64,000 nucleotides of DNA from Saccharicrinis sp963663905 (lineage in GTDB: Bacteria > Bacteroidota > Bacteroidia > Bacteroidales > Marinilabiliaceae), in assembly GCA_963663905.2 (NCBI GenBank), contig OY760657.1, positions 2,914,001-2,978,000 on the forward strand, read 5' to 3'. The notes beneath the pieces were generated by a model. That model did not search any database. It was not told where the DNA came from and saw only the letters and a program-made list of their open reading frames with translations. The position numbers and the translations under genes were made by a program. The first letter of the stretch is position 1; every line of letters begins with the position of its first letter. Below are positions 15,709-25,097 of this stretch, piece by piece.

Positions 15709-17979
15709 ATGAAACTATCAATCAGAAAAATTATTTTCCCTTTGATAACAGGAGCAATTCTGGCAAGCTGTTCTTGTCCTGAAAAGCAGGATAGCAGCAG
15801 GTTATCAAGTTACATCGATCCTTATATAGGAACGGATTATCACGGACACGTATTTTTAGGTGCAAACGTCCCATTTGGAGCTGTTCAGGTTGGGCCTACA
15901 AATTACATTCAAGGTTGGGACTGGTGTTCAGGATATCATTATTCTGATTCTATTATGACCGGATTTTCACAAACTCACTTAAGTGGAACTGGAATCGGAG
16001 ATCTTGGAGATGTATTAATCACTCCTTTTACAGGAGAAGTAAAAGTAACTCCGGGAACAGTTGAAAAACCCATGTCGGGATATGCTTCAAAATATACTCA
16101 TGATAAAGAAACAGCTATAGTTGGATATTATAGTGTTGATTTATTGACTTATGATATTAAAGCAGAATTAACAGCTACAGAGCGAACTGCTTTTCATAAA
16201 TATACATTCCCTAAAAACGATCAATCTCATATAGCCATTAACCTTGATTTAGGTATTGGATGGGATCGTCCTTCAAAATCACAACTTTCAGTACTTAATG
16301 ATTCAACAATAATTGGTTATAGATTTTCAACAGGTTGGGCAAAAGATCAACGTTTGTATTATGCTATCCGCATGTCAAAACCAATTCATGATATAAAACT
16401 ATTCAGACAAGATCAGCTACTTGAAGGAACTTCAATCGAGTCAGATAGTTTAATGGCAGTAATCTCCTTCCCTACTGAAGATAAGGAGCAAATCATGCTT
16501 AAAGTTGGTATCTCACCTGTAAGCGGAGAAAATGCTTTGGAGAATATCCAGAAAGAGAATGCAGGTTGGGATTTTGATGCTATTGTAGCTCAGGCACAAA
16601 CTAAATGGGATGATGAATTATCAAGAGTAACCATTACAAGCTCTGACGAAGCAAAACTTCGTACGTTCTATACCGCAATGTATCATGCATATACAGCACC
16701 TGCTTTATTTAATGATGCCAATGGAGATTACCGAGGAACAGATAAAAAAGTATACCCAAACGCAAGCTTTAACAATTATACAATTTTCTCATTATGGGAT
16801 ACATACAGAGCCGCTCATCCTTTTTATACTTTAACTCAAAAAGAGAGAGTTTCTGATATGGTAAACTCAATGCTTGCTATTTACCAACAACAAGGCAAAC
16901 TTCCAATCTGGCCTTTACATGGTAGCGAAACAGATTGTATGGTTGGTTATAGTGCTGTATCTGTTGTTGCTGATGCTATTTTTAAAGGATTCCCTAATAT
17001 TGATAAGAATCTTGCATTCGAAGCAATGAAAGCTTCATCTACTCGCGATGACTATGGTATGAAATACATGAAGTCAATGGGTTTTATTCCTTGTGAATTA
17101 GAAAAAGAATCTGTTTCTAAAGCATTAGAATATGCTATCTCCGACTGGAGTATTGCTGAATTGGCAAAAGATTTGAATCAAAAAGAGGATGCTGAATATT
17201 ATACTAAAAGATCAAAAGCTTATGAACAATATTTCGATAAAGAAACACAGTTTATGAGAGCCATAAAATCTGATGGTAACTTCCGAACTCCTTTTAATCC
17301 ATTCCACTCAATACACGAATGGGGTGATTATACAGAAGGAAATGCATGGCAATACACATGGTTAGTTCCTCAGGATGTAAAAGGTTTAATTAGCTTATTT
17401 GGTTCTGATGAAGCTTTCACTCAAAAACTGGATAGCTTATTTATAGTAAAAGGCGATATGGGTGAACAAGCTTCCGCTGATATTAGTGGATTAATTGGAA
17501 TGTATGCTCAAGGAAACGAACCAAGTCATCATATCCCATATTTATATTCTTTTGCCGGACAACAATGGAAAACAGCTCAGTTAGTACGCAGAATCATGGA
17601 TGAAATGTACTCTGATAAACCAGATGGGCTTTGTGGAAATGAGGATTGCGGACAGATGTCAGCATGGTACCTACTTTCTTCAATGGGTTTATACCAGGTA
17701 AATCCTGCAAACGGAGTATTTGTTTTTGGTTCTCCTCAGTTTGATGAAGTAAAAATTAAGCTTGAAGACAATAAATCATTTAAGGTAAAAGCATTAAATC
17801 AGGCTAAAGAAAACATCTACATTCAAAGTGTTACTCTTAATGGTGAAGCCATCAGTCGTTCGTACATCACTTATGATGAAATCATGAAAGGCGGAGAATT
17901 AGTGTTTGAAATGGGCAGTACTCCAAATAAAGAGTTTGGTAAAGAATTAGAAAACAGACCATATTCCAAACTTAAATAG
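15709..17979 (+). CDS. GH92 exo-alpha-mannosidase lipoprotein
   Basis: The 756-residue product is a family 92 calcium-dependent exo-alpha-mannosidase, a group that trims alpha-mannosyl residues of N-glycans in Bacteroides. A lipobox (ILASC, Cys21) ends the signal peptide. The N-terminal beta domain starts SYIDPYIGTDYHGHVFLGANVPFG. The helical barrel holds FSLWDTYRAAHPFYTL near 364, LPIWPLHGSETDCMVGY near 402 and the conserved GNEDCGQMSAWYLLSSMG near 643. It is the strongest pointer to N-glycan use by this locus. The sialidase-like gene follows after only three bases. Confidence 0.95.
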   Translation: MKLSIRKIIFPLITGAILASCSCPEKQDSSRLSSYIDPYIGTDYHGHVFLGANVPFGAVQVGPTNYIQGWDWCSGYHYSDSIMTGFSQTHLSGTGIGDLGDVLITPFTGEVKVTPGTVEKPMSGYASKYTHDKETAIVGYYSVDLLTYDIKAELTATERTAFHKYTFPKNDQSHIAINLDLGIGWDRPSKSQLSVLNDSTIIGYRFSTGWAKDQRLYYAIRMSKPIHDIKLFRQDQLLEGTSIESDSLMAVISFPTEDKEQIMLKVGISPVSGENALENIQKENAGWDFDAIVAQAQTKWDDELSRVTITSSDEAKLRTFYTAMYHAYTAPALFNDANGDYRGTDKKVYPNASFNNYTIFSLWDTYRAAHPFYTLTQKERVSDMVNSMLAIYQQQGKLPIWPLHGSETDCMVGYSAVSVVADAIFKGFPNIDKNLAFEAMKASSTRDDYGMKYMKSMGFIPCELEKESVSKALEYAISDWSIAELAKDLNQKEDAEYYTKRSKAYEQYFDKETQFMRAIKSDGNFRTPFNPFHSIHEWGDYTEGNAWQYTWLVPQDVKGLISLFGSDEAFTQKLDSLFIVKGDMGEQASADISGLIGMYAQGNEPSHHIPYLYSFAGQQWKTAQLVRRIMDEMYSDKPDGLCGNEDCGQMSAWYLLSSMGLYQVNPANGVFVFGSPQFDEVKIKLEDNKSFKVKALNQAKENIYIQSVTLNGEAISRSYITYDEIMKGGELVFEMGSTPNKEFGKELENRPYSKLK

Positions 17980-17982
17980 ATA

Positions 17983-19038
17983 ATGAATTCAAAAGCCATT
18001 ATACACAGTATATATTTTCTATTTTCATTATTTGCTTGTGCATCATTGCATGCACAAGCAAATATCAAAGCAGTTAATATAGATTCGTGTTACATAAATA
18101 AAGAAGGTCCCACAAGCAGCTGTCATGCATCAACCTTAGTCGAAGTTGAAAAAGGAAAAATAATGGCAGCATGGTTTGGTGGTACATATGAAGGAGCTAA
18201 AGATGTTGGAATTTATTTATCTACTTATGATAAAAATTCCTGGTCAGAACCTATATGCGTTATAAAGCCATTGATTCAGAACAATGACACATTGCCTTGT
18301 TGGAATCCGGTTCTTTTTAAAAGTAAGGCGAACAAACTTTATCTTTTTTATAAGGTAGGAAAAAATCCAAGAGAATGGTTTGGTGCTATGATTTCCTCTC
18401 TGGATAATGGAAAAACATGGAGTAAAACAACTTATTTACCTGAAGGGTTTCTAGGACCAATAAGAAATAAACCGATTGAGATACAACCTGGAAAAATTAT
18501 TTGTGGCTCCAGCACAGAGAGTGTAGACGATAACAAATGGAGAGTTCACGTTGAAGTATACAATGAAAGTAAGAACAAATGGAAAAAAATTGAAGTTCCT
18601 AACAGTTCTAATTTTGATGTAATTCAACCTACTTTTATTGTACATCCGAATAATAAAATTCAGATGTTATGCCGAAGTAAACACAATACAATAATTACTA
18701 GTTGGTCCGATAACTTTGGCAAAAAATGGAGTAATATGGACTCATTAAGTGTTGTTAATTCTAATTCAGGAATTGATGCAATCGATATCAATCAAGAATT
18801 ATTTTTAGTGGTAAACAATCCACTTAAACATGGTACTGAGTGGTATATAGGACGAAACATCTTAGATGTTGAATTTTCTAAAGACGGAATACAATGGCAA
18901 AAATTGTTTGATTTAGAAAACCATGAGAAAGGAGAATTTAGTTATCCTGCAATCATTCAATCATCTGATAATAAAATACATATATTATATACATATAATA
19001 GAAAATTTATTAAGCACGTATCTTTTGACATAAGGTAA
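17983..19038 (+). CDS. Sialidase-like BNR/Asp-box protein, secreted
   Basis: The 351-residue product belongs to the BNR-repeat sialidase-like family (six-bladed propeller). The signal peptide ends LHAQ at about residue 25. The N-terminal motif HASTLVEVEKGKIMAAWFGGT and Asp-box-like stretches SLDNGKTW (about 145), SDNFGKKW (about 247) and SKDGIQW (about 305) are visible. It could remove sialic acid, fitting the exo-glycosidase set, but many members of this family with the HASTL/AAWFGGT start have no proven sialidase activity. It starts three bases after the GH92 stop and ends the rightward operon. Confidence 0.82.
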   Translation: MNSKAIIHSIYFLFSLFACASLHAQANIKAVNIDSCYINKEGPTSSCHASTLVEVEKGKIMAAWFGGTYEGAKDVGIYLSTYDKNSWSEPICVIKPLIQNNDTLPCWNPVLFKSKANKLYLFYKVGKNPREWFGAMISSLDNGKTWSKTTYLPEGFLGPIRNKPIEIQPGKIICGSSTESVDDNKWRVHVEVYNESKNKWKKIEVPNSSNFDVIQPTFIVHPNNKIQMLCRSKHNTIITSWSDNFGKKWSNMDSLSVVNSNSGIDAIDINQELFLVVNNPLKHGTEWYIGRNILDVEFSKDGIQWQKLFDLENHEKGEFSYPAIIQSSDNKIHILYTYNRKFIKHVSFDIR

Positions 19039-19068
19039 AACTGCTATTTTTCGTTGACAATAGGTGGT

Positions 19069-19127
19069 AGCACCCGGAATCATAAACAATCATTTCTCTC
19101 CTTGTGGTTCCGGGTGCTTATTTTTTT
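19069..19127 (+). terminator. Rho-independent terminator of the rightward glycosidase operon
   Basis: An 11-bp perfect stem (19069-19079 with 19108-19118) is followed by TATTTTTTTT. It lies 30 bases past the sialidase-like gene. Its 3' arm and T-tract are inside the coding sequence of the convergent antiporter (encoding the KHPEP part of its C-terminus), so one stretch serves both purposes. Confidence 0.8.
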
Positions 19128-20358
19128 TGGATAAACTATTCTGTAATTTAATTTCTCCTGCTTTTTTTAAGGAATACTTAGCTACAACCGGACCTATCAA
19201 CTCATAAATAATTGTGGTTCCCATTATTGTTGTCAGCAATATCTCTGCAATATCAACAAAATATTCATTTTTATATATACTTAAAACCAATCCTATTACT
19301 ACACCAGCCTGAGGCAATAATCCTCCTGCTGTATATTTCTGAATTTTTCTGTCGGCTTTAACTAATTTAGCACCCCAATTTGCTCCCAACATCTTTCCTA
19401 CTACACGTAGTACAACAAATAGTAAAATAAGTACTGTTGTTTGAGGTATTGTTGTAATATCAAGATGCAATCCACTTAAAATAAAAAAGAAAAGAAATAT
19501 CAAATCCTCAGTGTATCGGCGTAGTATTCTAAAAATAATTTTTTGCTGACGACATTTATTTACCACAACCATCCCCATTGTCATGGAAACCAACAAAGAA
19601 TCAATTTTTAGGCTATCTGCAACTCCAACACTAAATATAATAAGCGCAAAAATAATAACAACCCACTGCCCTTCTGTTACTATTTTGTATCGTTTTGGTA
19701 GATAATCTATCACTACACCAATAATTAACCCGACTAACAAAGCTGTAATTACTTCATAAAACGAATTTAAAACCGGATTCCCGAATAATCCAGAATAAGT
19801 CCCTGTAAAAATAAAGATGATGGCAATGGTTAAACTAAACAATAGAATACCTAATACATCATCCAATGCTGTTACCCCCAATATAGTATCTGTTACTTTT
19901 CCTCTGGCTTTATATTGATGAATAACAGCTAATGTAGCAGCTGGTGCGGTAGGACTTGCTAATGCACCCAAAAGTAAAGCAAGTAAAAATAAGGTGATCA
20001 TATCAAATGGAAGAACCATAGGAAATAGCAATCCAAAAGAAATTACGCTTGCTGCAATCAATAAGTATGGAAGAAAGCTTGCCAGTAAAGTAATACTTAT
20101 AATTTCTTTTTCATGAGCTTTAATCTTCGACCATTTTAAGGATCCCCCAACTTCGAAAGCTATAAAAGCCAAACAAACTTCCATAATTGGATGGGTGGAA
20201 ATAATAATTTCCTCACTAACAAAAGGTATTGTATTCGGGCTAAAAATAATACCTGTTGTAATGTATGCTATAATTTTTGGTAAGCCTAACTTTTCGAAAA
20301 GCCAACCTGCAGAATAGCCAATAATTAACAATAGTCCTATGATAAATAAAACATTCAT
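19090..20358 (-). CDS. CPA2-type cation/proton antiporter
   Basis: The 422-residue product is a multi-pass inner-membrane antiporter of the CPA2/KefB-like family, with about 12 hydrophobic segments. The ion-binding region reads TALDDVLGILLF, i.e. the paired-Asp form seen in electrogenic antiporters, and ASPTAPAATLAV forms the unwound helix region. There is no TrkA-N regulatory domain; the protein ends in a short charged tail. It probably exchanges Na+ or K+ for protons. It converges with the glycosidase operon and shares sequence with that operon's terminator. Confidence 0.9.
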   Translation of the reverse strand: MNVLFIIGLLLIIGYSAGWLFEKLGLPKIIAYITTGIIFSPNTIPFVSEEIIISTHPIMEVCLAFIAFEVGGSLKWSKIKAHEKEIISITLLASFLPYLLIAASVISFGLLFPMVLPFDMITLFLLALLLGALASPTAPAATLAVIHQYKARGKVTDTILGVTALDDVLGILLFSLTIAIIFIFTGTYSGLFGNPVLNSFYEVITALLVGLIIGVVIDYLPKRYKIVTEGQWVVIIFALIIFSVGVADSLKIDSLLVSMTMGMVVVNKCRQQKIIFRILRRYTEDLIFLFFFILSGLHLDITTIPQTTVLILLFVVLRVVGKMLGANWGAKLVKADRKIQKYTAGGLLPQAGVVIGLVLSIYKNEYFVDIAEILLTTIMGTTIIYELIGPVVAKYSLKKAGEIKLQNSLSKKNKHPEPQGEK

Positions 20359-20512
20359 TAATATTCAATTTACGACAAAACTTATTGTATTGAAAGATTT
20401 GATTAAATATTGGCATTTATTTTAACTAATACTTCAAATTAGTAATCAAACATATACGTAGACTTCACAAATTATTAACCATAGAATATGTTTTAGAATA
20501 AATGAAGTTGAT

Positions 20513-20520
20513 TATATTTG
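20513..20520 (+). promoter_or_regulatory. -7 box deciding the DUF2062 start
   Basis: TATATTTG fits the TAnnTTTG element. It overlaps an in-frame upstream initiation codon at 20518, which therefore cannot lie in the mRNA if this promoter is used; this supports the ATG at 20566. Confidence 0.55.
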
Positions 20521-20565
20521 GACCACAAAAGGAATTATACCGCCTTTGTTTTAAACCTAACTACT

Positions 20566-21045
20566 ATGAAATATTTGAGAAAACTAAAATTAAAATTCAT
20601 TGAAGTCTTAAACGCTGAACTTTCAATACACAAAGTTGCTCTTTCCTTTGCTATTGGTATAATTTTAGGAACTATTCCTTTCTTTCTTGGCGTAAACATT
20701 TACTTAAGTATATTTTTTGCATGGCGATTAAAATTAAATCATGTGTTGGTGCAATTAGTAACCAATGTTATTTATCCTTTACAGCTCTTACTTTTTATTC
20801 CATTCCTAAAAACCGGCACTCTGCTATTTTCCAGTGATGAAGTTTTCTTCTCTGCCAACTATATTCTGATGCTATTTAAAGAAAATACATTGGGTGCTAT
20901 TAAAGTTCTTGGTGTATGGAATATCTATGGTTTGCTTCTTTGGTTAATCGTTTCTAGTTTATCGATGCCTGTTTTATATTGTATTTCAAAAGTTGTATTA
21001 AAGAAACTAGACCTATTACCACAACCAGTAAGTACATTTCAATAA
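20566..21045 (+). CDS. DUF2062 membrane protein
   Basis: The 159-residue product matches the DUF2062 family: a short basic N-terminus (MKYLRKLKLKF), then about four hydrophobic segments with IGIILGTIPFFLGVNIYLSIFFAWRL and a following N-x-x-Y-P-L region. The family occurs near glycosyltransferases or alone; its function is unknown. The frame is open to 20518, but that region is part of a promoter, so I place the start at 20566. It stands alone, transcribed away from the antiporter. Confidence 0.8.
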   Translation: MKYLRKLKLKFIEVLNAELSIHKVALSFAIGIILGTIPFFLGVNIYLSIFFAWRLKLNHVLVQLVTNVIYPLQLLLFIPFLKTGTLLFSSDEVFFSANYILMLFKENTLGAIKVLGVWNIYGLLLWLIVSSLSMPVLYCISKVVLKKLDLLPQPVSTFQ

Positions 21046-21347
21046 AGAAGTATATAAATCATCAATGTTATTGGTGAAATAATAAGGTAATAAGGTAATA
21101 AGGTTTATGTTATAGATTCATTCAAGCTATTAACGTTGACCAAAAAAATTAGGTTTATAATATTGGATATTTTTTTAATGTTTAAAATAATATTCCAACG
21201 AGTTCATAAATAGATTTAAGCTCTTATAGAGAAGCAAAACCTGATTCTAATATTTAACCTTAGTAGAATACAAACAGTAAAATTACCTCATCTTATGATC
21301 TTATTAACAAACACTTACCTATCACCTCTATATAAAACAGCTTACAT
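21046..21347. other. Noncoding stretch with an 8-bp tandem repeat
   Basis: This AT-rich convergent gap holds three exact copies of AATAAGGT in tandem (21081-21104). I see no gene and no clear terminator hairpin in it. Confidence 0.6.
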
Positions 21348-22535
21348 TTACCTCCCTTGAATTTTCTTATTATCACCTATCATAAAAAACGCAACTAAAA
21401 TACCAATCAAGGCCATAATTGCACCTAAATAATACGCACCAAACAATCCATACAACGAATAACCAATCCCTATAATTAAAGGACCTATCGTTTGTCCTAT
21501 TCGAATCACCATTCCATTAATTGACATAAAAATACCTCGTTGATTATCGGGAGCCAGATTTGCTACGGTAGTATGTAAACTAGGAATATTCAATCCCTGG
21601 GCAGAACCAAATAACAATATTGGAACTATAAAAAACACCAACGAATTAATGCTTGGCATCATAACGGTTACAATAAAATACAATATAAAAGCCACTTTCA
21701 ACAATGTCAAACTACCATATTTCCATGTTAATTTACCAACTTGCGAAGCCAATATTGCTGTAGTCAGCGAGCTCAACGATAACAATAGCCCTATTTGGGG
21801 AGGAGTCAATCCAAATTTATGATCTAACAAAAATGGTAAGTATGTTATAAATGGACCATATAAAATAATAAAAGTTAGAATCCCCAGAATAAAAACAGCA
21901 ATAACCTCTGTTCTTGTAATACTAACAGATAACTCTTTAGCATACTGTCGAAAATTAGCCATCTTTTCTATTTCAGGTTCCTTAATCCCAAATATTACAA
22001 ACAACCCAACAGGCATAGCCAACAAGGGAATAATAAATGGGTAATTCCATGCAATTCCGGCTAAAATTCCTCCCACCAAGGGATATGAAGCGGTTGATAA
22101 ACTCAATACACTTGCGTTATATCCCATAGCCTGAGGACGTAATTTTCCTTTAAAAAAATCGCCAATTAATGTTGTATTTAGCGAAGCCAAAGGAGCTGCT
22201 CCAATTCCTTGAATAACCCTTAATATTAAAATATAATGGTAATTACGAACAAAAAATATGGTAAATCCTGATATGGCAAATAAAAATAACGATGGTATTA
22301 AAACTGTTTTTCTACCCAATCTATCTGCTATAATTCCTCCTACCGGAGTTAAAATTATACCTGGAAAAGTAAATGCACTAATTAAAAAACCTATTTGAGT
22401 CTTATTTAAGTTAAAAACCTGGGATATTTTGGGTAGTGCAGGGGTTATACTTGCCACCCCCAAAACACCAATTAATGTGATACTAAAAATTACATAAAGT
22501 CTTTTATCTTTTAATAGATTAATCTCCTGATCCAT
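21348..22535 (-). CDS. MFS transporter, probable drug efflux
   Basis: The 395-residue product has about 12 membrane segments and the MFS motif A GGIIADRLGRKT after the second segment. The antiporter-type motif C region (VIQGIGAAPLASLNTTLIGD) points to the drug/H+ antiporter branch. The substrate cannot be told. It is followed upstream by the lipocalin gene with a 19-base gap, so the two, and perhaps the GNAT-nitrilase gene, form one leftward operon. Confidence 0.87.
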   Translation of the reverse strand: MDQEINLLKDKRLYVIFSITLIGVLGVASITPALPKISQVFNLNKTQIGFLISAFTFPGIILTPVGGIIADRLGRKTVLIPSLFLFAISGFTIFFVRNYHYILILRVIQGIGAAPLASLNTTLIGDFFKGKLRPQAMGYNASVLSLSTASYPLVGGILAGIAWNYPFIIPLLAMPVGLFVIFGIKEPEIEKMANFRQYAKELSVSITRTEVIAVFILGILTFIILYGPFITYLPFLLDHKFGLTPPQIGLLLSLSSLTTAILASQVGKLTWKYGSLTLLKVAFILYFIVTVMMPSINSLVFFIVPILLFGSAQGLNIPSLHTTVANLAPDNQRGIFMSINGMVIRIGQTIGPLIIGIGYSLYGLFGAYYLGAIMALIGILVAFFMIGDNKKIQGR

Positions 22536-22554
22536 ACAATAATTATTCTTACTA

Positions 22555-23100
22555 TTAATCTATATTGTGTTCAATCCACAATAAATTATCTGTTTCAAAA
22601 CCAATATTATTTGCTAACTCCAAATATTGATTTTTAATTGTTTCAGGTATAGTCTTCTCCCGGGATAAGATCCATAAATATTCCAGATTCTTGCCTGAAA
22701 TTAATGCATACTTATACTCCTGATCCAATGCTATTACATTATATCCTGAATAGAATGGCCCAAAGAAACTAACTTTTAGCATAGCAACCTCATCATTTAT
22801 AACAAATTTTGCTTTTCCAATAGCTTCTCTCCACTCTTTTTGCTCATAATCATAACCTCTGTTTACTACCTTAATTGATCCATCTTTATTTAAAGAATAT
22901 TCAGCTGTAGTATTATTTAATCCTCTCTCAAACTTAAAGTCGAAACGGGCAATCTCATACCATTTACCCAGATACTTTTCTTTGTCAAAAGGACTAACAG
23001 CCTCTACCCCTTCCGGAATAGAGGAACATGAGAATAAAGTAAACATACTTAATAATAAGAATAATGTTTGATGTTGTTTTCTTAACGTCATTTCATTCAA
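22555..23100 (-). CDS. Blc-like outer-membrane lipocalin
   Basis: The 181-residue product is a bacterial lipocalin. A lipobox (LFSC, Cys25) follows a hydrophobic signal segment, and the lipocalin motif KYLGKWYEIARFDFKFERGL starts near residue 41. The later stretch NVIALDQEYKYALISG and the C-terminal LWILSREK are also family-typical. Blc-type proteins bind fatty acids or lysophospholipids and help envelope upkeep. Translation could also begin at the fourth codon (MTLRKQ). It lies between the MFS gene and the GNAT-nitrilase gene, with short gaps on both sides. Confidence 0.9.
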   Translation of the reverse strand: MNEMTLRKQHQTLFLLLSMFTLFSCSSIPEGVEAVSPFDKEKYLGKWYEIARFDFKFERGLNNTTAEYSLNKDGSIKVVNRGYDYEQKEWREAIGKAKFVINDEVAMLKVSFFGPFYSGYNVIALDQEYKYALISGKNLEYLWILSREKTIPETIKNQYLELANNIGFETDNLLWIEHNID

Positions 23101-23116
23101 GTCAATTTATTACCAT

Positions 23117-24658
23117 TTATTTATCCATACGCTCAATTTTATATATATCCTGTCTGCGATCTTTTAGGTTTCTTACACTACCAAACTGATTTAACTCCCT
23201 TAGCATATCAATATCAACATCAGCAATCAAAATCATCTCAGTATTTGGTGTTGCCTCTGCTTTTATACCATTAGTAGGGAAGGCAAAATCACAAGGAGTA
23301 AATACCATCGATTGAGCATATTGAATATCCATATTATGAACCTTTGGCAGGTTACCAACACTACCTGCAATAGCAACATAACACTCATTTTCTATGGCTC
23401 GGGATTGAGCACAGTAACGCACCCTTGAATACCCGTTTTGTGTATCTGTTAAAAATGGTACAAAAAGTATATTCATTCCCTCATCGGCTAACATTCTACT
23501 TAATTCAGGAAATTCAACATCATAACATATTAATACACCAATCTTACCACAGTCTGTGTCAAAAGTTTTCACCTTTGTTCCTCCCTGAAGTCCCCAAACT
23601 TTAACCTCATCAGGCGTTACATGAAGCTTTTCAAAACGTTCAATACCTCCATCTCTTTTACACAGATAACCAACATTAAACAGATTTCCATCAACAATTT
23701 CAGGCATGCTACCTGTAATGATATTGATGTTATAGGATATAGCCAACTCCGAAAAACGTCTGATAATTTCTTCCGTATACCCGGCCAATTTCCTAATAGC
23801 CTCAGGCTCTGAAAGGTGATTATACTTAGACATTAAGGGGGCATTAAAAAACTCCGGAAATAAAGCAAAATCTGATCTGTATCCCGAAACTGCATCCACA
23901 AAATACTCTACCTGTTGCATCAACTCATCCATATCTTTGTACAAACGCATTTGCCATTGCACAAGACCTAAACGTATAATACTTTTAGTAGAAGTAGCTT
24001 TATTGGTTTCTTTCTCATAATATACATTATCCCACTCTAAAAGAACAGCATACTCTTTCGACTCCTTATCTCCTTCCAGATATCCTTTTAAAACTCTGGC
24101 CGGATGAAAATCATTTGAAACCTGAAAGTTTAATACAGGATCATGGATCTCCTTATTTCTAACCTTATCGATATATTGTCGTGGAGTTAGCTTATCAGCA
24201 TACTGGTAATAATTTGGAATTCTACCTCCAAATACAATTCCCTTAAGATTCAGCTTTTCACATAATTCTTTTCGGTAATCATATAATCTTCGTCCCAAAC
24301 GTAGTCCTCTGAATTTTGGTCGAATAAACACATCTATTCCATATAAAATATCTCCGGAATTTGTATGTGTATTAAAAGTATAATTACCGGTAATCTGATT
24401 GTAAGTATGCTTATTATCAAATTTTGAATAATCAACAATGATACTCAAAGCACAACCTGCCAATTCGCCATCTACTTTAATAGCTACCTGCCCCTCAGGA
24501 AACTTTTCTACAAGTGTTTTTATATGATGTTCTTTCCAATATGCATTTGGCATATTAGAATAGGCTTCAATCATTGCATCTTTTATTTCCTGGTAATCTT
24601 CAATTTTAAGAAATACCAATTCAATATTATCTATTGAATGAATATCTTTTAGATCCAT
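23117..24658 (-). CDS. GNAT acetyltransferase fused to a carbon-nitrogen hydrolase
   Basis: The 513-residue cytoplasmic product has an N-terminal GNAT fold (residues about 10-215, with IDVFIRPKFRGLRLGRRLYDYR as the acetyl-CoA-binding region) and a C-terminal nitrilase/amidase domain (about 225-505). The Glu-Lys-Cys triad is visible: LFPEFF, FEKLHVTPDE and VLICYDVEFPEL. This domain pair is a recognised bacterial architecture, but the substrate is not settled. It heads a leftward group with the lipocalin (16-base gap) and MFS genes. Confidence 0.9.
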   Translation of the reverse strand: MDLKDIHSIDNIELVFLKIEDYQEIKDAMIEAYSNMPNAYWKEHHIKTLVEKFPEGQVAIKVDGELAGCALSIIVDYSKFDNKHTYNQITGNYTFNTHTNSGDILYGIDVFIRPKFRGLRLGRRLYDYRKELCEKLNLKGIVFGGRIPNYYQYADKLTPRQYIDKVRNKEIHDPVLNFQVSNDFHPARVLKGYLEGDKESKEYAVLLEWDNVYYEKETNKATSTKSIIRLGLVQWQMRLYKDMDELMQQVEYFVDAVSGYRSDFALFPEFFNAPLMSKYNHLSEPEAIRKLAGYTEEIIRRFSELAISYNINIITGSMPEIVDGNLFNVGYLCKRDGGIERFEKLHVTPDEVKVWGLQGGTKVKTFDTDCGKIGVLICYDVEFPELSRMLADEGMNILFVPFLTDTQNGYSRVRYCAQSRAIENECYVAIAGSVGNLPKVHNMDIQYAQSMVFTPCDFAFPTNGIKAEATPNTEMILIADVDIDMLRELNQFGSVRNLKDRRQDIYKIERMDK

Positions 24659-25097
24659 ATTTATAATATTATTTTATTGATTATCAACTAAATGATCCGA
24701 ACATAAACTATTTCCAGAATCGTGACTAATATATGAAATCATGTATTCTTAGCAATACTTATTTAATAAAACTATAAACAATATCAGAGCTTTCAAATTA
24801 ATCTTACATACTTTATAACATGATATACTAAAGTTGTATGTATCAGTTAATAACTCTGTGTTTTCAATTAATGAAGAAGTAAAACAATATTAATTTATTT
24901 ATATTTCGATTATTAAATAATTATGCAAATTGTAAAAAATTAACTTTTACTAAGTTTAATATTTGACTATTGTTTTGCAATATAAATTAATAATCTTCTT
25001 TAATTTATTCGCGTATAACGCTTAAACTTTACCCTATTGACTACTATTTTAATAAATAAACATACATTATTATTGATTGACTTAAAAAAATAATAAA
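24659..25097. other. Divergent noncoding region
   Basis: About 440 very AT-rich bases separate the leftward GNAT-nitrilase gene from the rightward aldo/keto reductase. It must hold both promoters, but I find no clean TAnnTTTG with a TTG at proper spacing (the nearest is TAATATTTG around 24957). I see no gene or strong hairpin. Confidence 0.5.
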
